Shown here: piece after piece, positions 1 to 7,785 of the stretch
How the letters are laid out: each line of letters opens with the position of its first letter
Position numbering within the stretch: the stretch's first letter is position 1
Assembly (NCBI GenBank): GCA_020747015.1
Contig: JAGTJM010000022.1
Coordinates: 434,001 to 498,000 of the forward strand
Source of the DNA: Pyrenochaeta sp. MPI-SDFR-AT-0127
Lineage: Eukaryota; Ascomycota; Dothideomycetes; Pleosporales; Cucurbitariaceae
Length of the DNA: 64,000 bases
Direction of reading: 5' to 3'
The notes under the pieces: generated by a model
Databases searched by the model: none
Seen by the model: the letters and a program-made list of their open reading frames with translations, nothing else
Told to the model about the DNA's origin: nothing
Made by a program: the position numbers and the translations under genes

Positions 1-1481
1 TCCGCGCCAGCAAGAACATCAAGACACCGAATATAGCTGCGATGACACCAGCACCAACACCGATCCCAATCTTCGCCCCTGTAGCGAGACCAGACTTCTG
101 AGGCGTGGCTTTGAGCGGAAATTGCATAGCATAGACGACGTTTACGATTGCGGAAGTAGGTTTTGAGGTATCTAAGGCGATATTGCCGGAGACTGGTGGT
201 GGGGTCATTGCAGCGCGTAGCGTAGAGTAGCAAGGTGTTTGGCCTCCGAAGGCGGTGCTCCAGGGGTAATAGTTCCTATATCACAGTCAGCATTCACTCC
301 TCAACATTATCCAGGCTACGCTTGGATTTAGGACTTACGAGGGACAGCAGCCTTCACCAATACTTCGGTAGTCATCGGGACATTTGCTTAGTGTAGCTTG
401 CACCGGTGACAGAGCGCTCGGGAAACCACGTTCGCCTCCACCAGCAGACGCCGATCCAGTCTCCACAGCCGCAACCTCCAAAGCAACCGTTGGAGGAATG
501 TCAAAGGGACAACAGTCCGCTTTCCCTCCTACACAACCTACTACGGGTGCCCAGTAAGCAGTCGGTCCATCTATGATGGTGTAATCAGGAGTAGCACAGT
601 ATCCTTGAAGCAAAGCTCCACCGGTCCATTTAGGGAGCGGGATATGAGATGTAGTTATCGACGCTGATACACCAGTGATTTCTGCGGATGTACGAGGGGC
701 AACTACGATTGACACAAGGCTAGGCTGTGGCACTGACGTGGGGATCGTCTCAGTTGTTTTCTCCGGCCCTGGAACTACTGTTGGTGATAGGCTCGTAACA
801 ATAGACGGTTTAGAATCGGGTGTGGACATACGAGGAGGATCGGTCGCTTTTGGCGGATCCGATTGTTTCGGGTCTTCACGTTGTGGAGTAGATGCCGGCT
901 TAGGCTCCTGATTTGGGGTCGGCGTCTGAGGTGCTGGAGCCGGTGGCGATGGTGTTTCCGGTGGCGGCACTGATTTTGGAGTTGGCGTCGTAGTCTTTTC
1001 GTCTACGGGCGTAGGAGTGCTAGGTTTGGGTGTGTTGCGGGTACAATGCCCGGATGACCATGATGCAAACACCGAGTTGTTAAATTCTTTCCCAACATTG
1101 TCAGATGACTTTATGTTATAGTGTCGTGCATTACTTACTGATATCATAGCATCTCGAATAAGGGGTATCAGCCCAACAAGACGCATACTTCGCTGCGTAC
1201 GCCGTAAGCGTTGAGCAAACACATGCGTCGCCCGTCCAAGTAAGCCCAACGTCTGGGGTAAGACAGGTACCCGCTGCTCCCACTCGACAATTACTATGTC
1301 GTACTGAATAGTCGGGCAGTAGTTCGAGTTGCTGCCAGATTTGTTAGGCTCAGCGTGGGAAGTGAAGGCTTGACCCCCATACCTGGCACGTTAACTGCCT
1401 CTTGTCGTACCTTGGGCGGCCGAAGAAGCTGTGCCCTTCAATCCACCGGACAAGAGCAGAACCCTGGTTGAAAGCAGACAT
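1..1481 (-). CDS. Membrane-anchored, Cys-rich, mucin-like surface protein (3' end outside window)
   Basis: Not assigned to a named family. I reconstruct four exons on the minus strand: 1383..1481, 1139..1331, 339..1086 and 1..275, joined by introns of 51, 52 and 63 nt with GTATGG or GTAAGT donors and CAG, AAG or TAG acceptors. The N-terminal part is rich in cysteine (stretches such as GDACVCSTLTAYAAKYASCW). A Pro/Thr/Ser-rich stalk of about 100 residues follows, then a second Cys-containing segment with a CCPFDIPP motif, and one hydrophobic helix read from 1-60 (GAGVIAAIFGVLMFLLAR). This is the layout of a type I surface protein or cell-wall sensor, with the cytoplasmic tail cut off by the window edge. 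The start is uncertain: the ATG at 1481 gives no signal peptide, so an upstream exon is likely. Coding nature is well supported by phase-consistent splicing; function is inference. Confidence 0.6.
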
Positions 1482-2392
1482 ATTGTTTGCTTGTTTCTAG
1501 CCCTCGAGTAGTGATCTTCAATAACAGTGTCCAGTAATCGGTGTGCAGACAAAGGTGCGTCGCAAGGCTGAACACGCCGGCCGATTTTGCAACTTGACGT
1601 CCATAGCTTTATTTCTATCCCATGCCAGCCGCCCATGCGGTTGAGCCTCATCAATACAATAGTCTAGATTCAGTGTCCCCAGCATTGGTGGCGTATGGTT
1701 GCCAAAAGAAAGTGTGCCCATGGCTGCTTCCAGAGGATCTTTTCGAGCAGTCATTAGCGAACACGAAACTATCCTTCCCAAAAGGTCCGAACTTTGTTGT
1801 GGCGTTTTACACTTGCATGGAAGCGATATGGTTGATTCTTAAACAGGCGACTTCTCGCTGATCCTCTCACAACTTGACCACTTTTGGCAGCGCGTTTCAA
1901 GAGCGATGAACAATCAACAAGCTGGTAATCAGTTGTCATTCAATAGGGCTGGGTAGTACTGACCAATCTTGAAGTTGGCAGCTAGGGTTCTCGATCATCT
2001 ACAAGTTCAGCCTCACGTACCGTGTTCTATCAGCCTCCCTAGCATTTGCGATTCAACTATCCAGTCTGCCGATGTTGGAGCATGTTGAAGCCTCGCTCGC
2101 TTAGCTTTAATGCACATTGGACGCCCCAACGAGGACCTACTTCAGCTGGCCGGGCAAGGTGCGGACTAACATCGGGTTCTTCTGCCGGCCTGTTCGCAGC
2201 CAATTGCCGCTATGGAGAAAGGCGAAAATGTGGCAACTTAAAAAAAATAGCCTGATAGGTTCTTGAATCAAGATAATTGTACATGTAAAAGACGCAGTTC
2301 CTACCTCGTTTCGGAGGTACTCCAGACAATGTCTCAACCTGACAAATCTCTAGCTCTATGCGCAGAAGGCTATTCTGCGATCGACTCACAGC
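1482..2392. other. Intergenic region
   Basis: No convincing gene. It should contain the promoter, and probably a missing signal-peptide exon, of the mucin-like gene to the left, and the 3' UTR of the PWWP-BTB gene to the right. Short open frames here lack splice or composition support. Confidence 0.5.
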
Positions 2393-3942
2393 TCAATCGT
2401 CCGCCGCGTCTTCTACATCTTCCTCGGAATCTAGAGAAGCATCCAACGCCACAATCCTCCGAGCGTAGATGTCTCGTTCGAGCTCTGGTAAATCCTGGAG
2501 GCGCTCAATGAAGTATTTGCTTAGATGATCGTCCTCGAGGTAGCTCCAGTAATTCTGTGCAATATCAGTTGCCAGAACATCTTTCAAGCGTTCTTGAGCA
2601 GGAAGACACGGCTTTTGCGATTCATATGCATAACATGCGAAAGCCATGATATGCCACATATCCGAGGGAAGGCGTTCCAGTTTGTCAAGTATATGGTCGA
2701 GAAGGTCCGTCATGCCCAGTCTCAGCGCGGTAACCCAAGCGGAGATGATCTGCGCGAACGCTTCTTGGACCTCTTCTACTCCTTCTGGATTCTTAAGCCC
2801 AAAATCATCGCTCTCTAGATACTCAACAATGTAAAGGAAATCTTCAGGCGCAATATCATTCAAAGCTGGATGAGACAAAATCCACATGCCCTCATCATTG
2901 CGAGTAAAATGCATAATTCCGGTCCTTCCATCGTTGAAGTAAGGACGACTCCATACATAATTGATGTGTATCATGCGCTCCTCTTTTTCAGGGCCGACAT
3001 GAATCAAGACAAACTCTTTGCTTGCTGCACTGACTTCTATCAATCAATGGCCAAGCGGCAATACAAAAGTGTACTTACAGGTCGCCTTCAATAATGTCAC
3101 TAGTCGGAAGGACCGACCTCTTTCTAAGTCTGTCCCAGTGAAGCAGGCTATCCGAAGCCGAGTCCACTGAGAAGCGCGAAGACCGGGGCGTTTTCGAAGC
3201 TAAGGGACATTTCTCTTCCATAAGTCGTGATGGTGGCAACGGGGCATTGCGGACTTCGCGAAGTTGAGAAGGCTGTGAAAGTCTAGCTGAGGCGGGGGAA
3301 TCTACTGAAGGTATACTTGCGCCCCTTTGACGGCGCGCTTCTATATCATCTTTTTGCGTCGTATGACCGAACTTTGGGGTACCTGTTCCCTTGTACTGAC
3401 TAGATGGAGATAACCCCAGTGTATCCTGTCGTGTGAGTGCCGTTTTGTTGACAGCGATTCGACTTTCGCGGATTGCCCACTGCAGTTCAAGGTCTTTCAG
3501 GCCGTCATCAGAATGGTCTTGTGCACATTCCCAGTCTGGTGATACCATTGTAGCCGTATCGCTAACTTGGTCTCTCCAATAACTCATATCGAGACCCAGT
3601 TCAAGTGCAGAATCTGCGATATTGTAGGCTTCCCTGAGGCCAGGAATGCTTGCAACGGTATCGTTGTCTTCCGAAGGCACAAATGGATCGTATTCGTACA
3701 TTTCAGTAGTATACGCCCAACGGCTAGCGAATTTAGCACCTCCATTGAAGCTCATGAACACACCACACTCACAGCTCACATGATGTTGCAATGCGCAACA
3801 CCAATGTTACGTATCCAGGCGGGCGCGTGCGGAGGAATTCTCCTCGAGCGACATCGTCTGTACAGACGACTGCGGGCCACAATGGCATACCAGATCCAGA
3901 TACACGGTAATGAATTATGGATCCTGGAGTATATTGCGCCAT
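2393..3942 (-). CDS. PWWP-domain plus BTB/POZ-like protein
   Basis: Three exons, 3811..3942, 3079..3767 and 2393..3029, code for 485 aa. Introns are 3768..3810 (only 43 nt) and 3030..3078 (49 nt). The first about 75 residues look like a PWWP domain: GSIIHYRVSG at the start, PLWPAVV as the PWWP motif, and after splicing a GVFMSFNGG / SRWAY segment that would form the aromatic cage wall. A Ser/Thr-rich linker follows. From about residue 268 there is a BTB-like fold: SDIIEGDL, KEFVLIHVG, HINYVWSRPYF, then a stretch resembling the helices after a BTB core. Fungal BTB proteins usually begin with SD(V/I) and an H-x3-L-xx-S-xYF motif, which this matches loosely. PWWP domains bind methylated histone H3; BTB domains dimerise or recruit Cul3. 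A chromatin-linked adaptor is an inference. The start was chosen at the ATG directly before the PWWP segment. Confidence 0.7.
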
Positions 3943-4696
3943 GATCGATCGAATTCTCTCAAGAGGCTTGGCAATATGTGATGACTGGGAAAGAATTGTG
4001 GTAGATATCCAGCGCAGGTATCTTCGACTGTAGGATAAGCAAATCTTTTGACTACGTTCAGATAGTACGAGAGCAGCTTCTGGTGAAACTTCGAGACTGG
4101 ATGAAGGCGTGTGGAATGTTAGAAACTGGTTGATCAAAGCAGAGGACAGAATAAGAGACCCGACAAGTAGTGGTGGCACCGCTGCATTAGAGATGAGGAA
4201 GCAAGTTGAAGGAGACTAAGCGGACTTGTATTCATGCGCATGATTAACTATGAGCAAGGTGATTCCTGAAAAGAGTTGTTTGAGGTGAGGGTGTCAGAGA
4301 AAGTGCAATGAGAGGAAGGAGAAAAGAATCCAAGCTTAGGCCTCTTTTACTTCGATGTCACTGTTCCGGAGTTCGACTATCACTAGTGATTTGGATATGA
4401 TTCCAAACGTACGCTCAGTATGATTGCTGGTGATTAAGTGTAGTGGTTGGAGAATGCGGAGCTCGAAGCTCGGAGGTTTACATAAGCTGCCCGCAGCTTC
4501 CCAACGAACATCTGGCATCAAGCTCTCTACCACAATTTGACAACACACATTTGCCTTCACTGTTCATACCACAGGGGTCTCGGAGCACGATTCAGGATAT
4601 ATGATCCGGACTGAACAATAGACCTCGCGATTCGGCAACGACTGCCTCCCTTCGATTAGATCCACTCTCCACCGCAAGTCTCCCGCAATCGTAACC
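3943..4696. promoter_or_regulatory. Divergent intergenic region, PWWP-BTB / SEC11
   Basis: The two flanking genes are transcribed away from each other, so both promoters must lie in these 754 bases. A 74-codon minus-strand frame at 4336-4560 has no splice or family support and is not called. Confidence 0.5.
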
Positions 4697-5312
4697 ATGC
4701 TCGGCCTCAGCGCAATGCAGCCCCGGCAATTAGCCGCTCAAGTTCTCAACTTCGCGCTCGTCCTCTCGACAGCCTTCATGCTATGGAAAGGCCTTTCCGT
4801 GGCTAGCGACTCGCCGTCACCGATCGTTGTTGTTCTCTCAGGATCTATGGAGCCTGCTTTCCAAAGGGGAGACTTGCTCTTTTTGTGGAATAGGGGATTG
4901 GATACGCAGGTTGGAGAGATTGTGGTATATAACGTCAAGGGCAAGGACATTCCAATCGTCCATCGCGTGGTTAGGAGATATGGAGGAGGGTGAGTCTACC
5001 TACCTTTCCTTGAAACGGTCAACATTATAGAATGCCTTTCGGGAATAATTGGGATGAGGAACTGGGAACTGACTATGATGTAGCAAAACGCCCCTTCGTC
5101 TCCTCACCAAAGGCGACAACAATCTCGCGGACGACACTGAGCTATATGCAGCAGGCCAATCCTTCCTGAACCGCAAGGAGGACGTGATCGGAAGTGTAGT
5201 CGGCTTCATTCCCTTCGTTGGATACGTCACGATTCTACTTAGCGAACACCCATGGCTGAAGCAAGTCATGTTGGGGATGATGGGGTTGATGGTGGTGTTA
5301 CAAAGGGAATGA
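4697..5312 (+). CDS. SEC11: Signal peptidase complex catalytic subunit Sec11
   Basis: Sec11 is the serine protease of the ER signal peptidase complex and removes signal peptides from secretory proteins during translocation. Two exons, 4697..4989 and 5084..5312, give 173 aa, the usual size for the family. The intron is 94 nt (donor GTGAGT, acceptor TAG) and falls inside a Gly run. Visible features: an N-terminal membrane helix (about residues 14-32); SGSMEP with the nucleophile Ser50; IPIVHRVV with His89, which takes the place of the bacterial lysine; TKGDNN with Asp109; and a C-terminal hydrophobic segment (VGFIPFVGYVTILL) that ends LQRE. All three catalytic residues are present. Identification is firm. 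Confidence 0.95.
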
Positions 5313-5985
5313 TAGTCGATTGGATAGTCAAACTCGTACCTTTTATCAATCCACAAGAGTAGGCGCGTAGGTATACGCAGGCTCAATTGAAAGTCTACAA
5401 GAACGTAGCGTCAACTTGTGCTCAACGCCTTTTGAAGCTGCAAGGCACGGCGTTTTGGTCACATTCAAGTAGTCGCTCCCGTTCAAAGACAAAATATATA
5501 CCCATTCTGCTCGCATTTCTTATAAAATGCCGGTCTAACCCGTTCTTTTATATCCAAGATTCATTACAGTGTATCATATTTATAGCACAATCATCGGTCA
5601 GTAGCTATAATATCGAGCCTTTAACTGCAGCACACTGTACTCTAAAGTAAGGAGTGGGAGCCGAAAGATATTTGACGCTAAGCGTATGTTGCCTATAGCA
5701 CACCTGGCAAGTGTGGATAGTCTGCCAACTCCTGATGTCCATCAAGAATGGGAAGGAGCGCGTAGACTATCTCGGATTGTTACGGGATTCGGGCTGGTTA
5801 GACGAGATAGATTTTATGATTACTCGGGTCCGGGCTAAAATTTTGCTGGGTACATACGGTTGATTACTGCACAGCAAATCTAGCCTTGCAGCAAAAGACG
5901 AACCATCAAAGGCTTTTTTCAAGAAAAATCCCCATCCTAATAGCTTGAAGAACCAACCCTTGTAAATATTGAATCTAATATAAGC

Positions 5986-6015
5986 ATACAGCCATACTCC
6001 ATTGTATGGCTGTAT
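5986..6015. repeat. Perfect inverted repeat, 12-bp arms
   Basis: Arms at 5986-5997 (ATACAGCCATAC) and 6004-6015 (GTATGGCTGTAT) are exact reverse complements around a 6-nt loop. The role is unknown. Confidence 0.75.
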
Positions 6016-6067
6016 TGAGCCCAGAAATTACGACCTACACAACAAGAACTCCACGCACACTCTACCG

Positions 6068-6099
6068 TAGACAACAAACCTTGAAGCGTTTGTTGTCTA
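6068..6099. repeat. Perfect inverted repeat, 12-bp arms
   Basis: Arms at 6068-6079 (TAGACAACAAAC) and 6088-6099 (GTTTGTTGTCTA) are exact reverse complements around an 8-nt loop, 52 nt downstream of a similar hairpin with an unrelated stem sequence. The role is unknown. Confidence 0.75.
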
Positions 6100-6429
6100 T
6101 TGTGTAAACTTGGCGCAGTGTTCAATACTGCCTACTGTTGCCCTTACACCTTGCTCACCATCAGAGAAGACATCAGTGACGGCTTGAATAATTCTCACGT
6201 CACAGCGCGGCCTCAGCCTTCACAAAGCTGTGAAGACTAGCTGTATAGCTGGGCACTACGACTAACCTGTGCTTCTGTGTCTCCACTGGGAGAAGCTCAA
6301 AGTGTTTACAGCGATTGTCAGCAAAATAGCTGATGGAAAAAATCTAGTCCAACTTACTGTCAAAAGCTACACCAGCTGGCCGCCGTGTGCTACACCAGAT
6401 CACAGCACCAATGAGTAACTTTTCGAAGC

Positions 6430-6434
6430 AAAAA
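6430..6434 (-). terminator. RNA polymerase III terminator of tRNA-Gly
   Basis: A run of five T on the minus strand begins 9 nt past the discriminator base of the tRNA gene. T4-T5 runs at this distance are the normal Pol III stop signal, which suggests that the unit is a transcribed gene and not a decayed copy. Confidence 0.7.
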
Positions 6435-6443
6435 TATCAAACT

Positions 6444-6597
6444 TGCGCCGTACGGGGCTCGAACCTTAATCACATCTGCTGTCAGCATTTATTCCATATT
6501 GTATTCGATTGTAGACATCATGACGTACCCGTGACCCCCGCCTCCTTCGTTTTGTACACGATGGGAAGGCGATACCCTACCACTGGGCTAACGACGC
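6444..6597 (-). tRNA. tRNA-Gly(CCC) with two insertions
   Basis: The minus strand reads as a tRNA spread over 154 nt. Acceptor stem: GCGTCGT (6591-6597) pairs over 7 bp (one G-U) with ACGGCGC before discriminator A. D-arm: GCCC-AGTGGTA-GGGT. Anticodon stem TCGCC pairs with GGCGG; the loop begins TTCCCA, giving anticodon CCC (Gly). An 18-nt insertion follows position 37, the standard place for a nuclear tRNA intron. The variable loop is GGGTC. The T-stem ACGGG/CCCGT pairs over 5 bp, but it is interrupted after about position 52 by 64 further bases (6465-6528). With both insertions removed the RNA is 72 nt with every stem paired. The A box (TAGCCCAGTGG) and B box (GGTTCGAGCCC) are complete in the DNA, the B box because the insertion ends in G. 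Whether it yields working tRNA is unknown. Confidence 0.85.
6465..6528 (-). other. 64-nt non-canonical insertion (candidate intron) in the tRNA T-stem
   Basis: On the minus strand the insertion begins GTACGTC and ends GATTAAG, and it has GCTGAC near its 3' end, so it looks like a spliceosomal intron of this genome. It is clearly AT-richer than the tRNA around it. Because a G is repeated at the edges, the cut can be placed at three equivalent positions; the middle one gives GT...AG. The first AGs after GCTGAC are the two in ACAGCAG, not the terminal AAG, which argues against ordinary spliceosomal removal. No bulge-helix-bulge was demonstrated. Confidence 0.75.
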
Positions 6598-7310
6598 TTA
6601 GTGTTTATTGATGGCTCAGTGCTTTATTGTGACAATTATATACAGTGAAATTTGGTGGGTTACTCAAACTATCAGGTCAGTGGGGCGTGTACCGAGTTTG
6701 AAGGAAAGGTAAGAGCAAATGAAGACAGAGAAGGCGCGTAGGTGAATGCAGGTTCCCGTTACGTTAAGGACAACAACGGCGTACGTACCAGATGAGTAAC
6801 TAGGACGCGCGAGTGCAAAGAGTGCTAGCAGGATACTATCGTGCTTCCAAATCAATGGGGTTAGTCGTAGTTCAGTATCGATTTGGACAGTAGGATTTGA
6901 GCTGGGATTCGAAATACGAAGGCATGAGCAGCGCTACGCCGACACGATATTTCATGGTAAACACGATCATAAAACAGCATCACTATCGCATCTTCAAAAT
7001 GTAGCAGCAAAGCTTTTTCATACCGCAAACTGACTAGTGTACATAGACTTGGTCATGAGCTTCGTGATGTCTTCCGCGTGGAGAGAGTGACATGGACGCC
7101 AAACATCATGACCGCGTAGCGCGAGCTGCCCTGCGGCCGTCTTCGAAATGAACCACAGATTTGCTAGCCGATCTCCGCAAAGAACCCATTAATTTCACAA
7201 AGGAAACCAAGGCCTGGTAGCCCAAGCCGCCCGAGACACCATGACCGCCGACCGATAGATATCATGCAAAACCTTGCATGAATGTAGAGAGCACAGATGA
7301 GGCGCTTACT
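6598..7310. other. Intergenic region
   Basis: Upstream flank of the tRNA gene and 3' UTR of NHP6. I see no supported gene. A B-box-like string near 6905 has no tRNA stems around it. Confidence 0.5.
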
Positions 7311-7785
7311 CTACTCAGACTCCTCTTCTTCTTCCTCACCGGCCTGTCTTCGTTAGTTTAGGAATTCTTGCACACCGGGACAGAGACACTTACAGCGTAT
7401 GCGGCCTTCTCCTCCTCGTAGCGCTTCTTGTCGGTGGCAGCCTTGGCCTCATAGGGAGTGCGCTGCTTCTCAGAGAGCGCCTTCCACTTCTCACCCAAAA
7501 GCTTGCCGACCTCGCCTATGGATGGTTAGTTTTCATGGTGAGAAGTCGCCGGAAGTTGCAAACTCACCGAACTTGATGCCGGGATTGTCCTCACGGACCT
7601 TCTCGCGCTGCTCGTTGGCGAAGAACATGTAGGCGGAAAGACCACGCTTGGGCGCGTTAGGGTCTGTTGCTTGTCAGCTATAAGCTAAAGTAATGGATGC
7701 ACGTGAGCTTACCCTTCTTCTTCTTGCCGCCGGCTTCAGCCTTCGCGGCCTTGCCTTTTCCGCGGGTGGACTTTTCCTTTGGCAT
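7311..7785 (-). CDS. NHP6: HMG-box non-histone chromosomal protein Nhp6
   Basis: Nhp6 is a small nuclear HMG-box protein that bends DNA without sequence preference and helps FACT reorganise nucleosomes. Four exons, 7713..7785, 7568..7663, 7394..7515 and 7311..7343, code for 107 aa, close to the 93-106 aa usual for the family. Introns are 49, 52 and 50 nt. A lysine-rich N-terminal tail (STRGKGKAAKAEAGGKKKK) is followed by a single HMG box from about residue 25 (DPNAPKRGLSAYMFFANEQR) to residue 97, with KFGEVGKLLGEKWKALS and PYEAKAATDKKRYEEEK, and a short acidic tail GEEEEESE. The pyrimidine-rich minus strand at 7786-8460 is probably its 5' UTR and promoter. Identification is firm. Confidence 0.95.

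Larger units (their letters stand above)
5313..6443. other. Intergenic region with two perfect hairpins
   Basis: No protein gene is visible. The stretch is fairly AT-rich and holds two 12-bp perfect inverted repeats (listed separately) and the 3' flank of the tRNA gene. The first part will be the SEC11 3' UTR. Confidence 0.5.

Noticed and set aside
6895..6930. B-box-like string GGGATTCGAAATACG
   Set aside because: No acceptor stem, D-arm or A box can be placed upstream at tRNA distance, and the T-stem does not pair.
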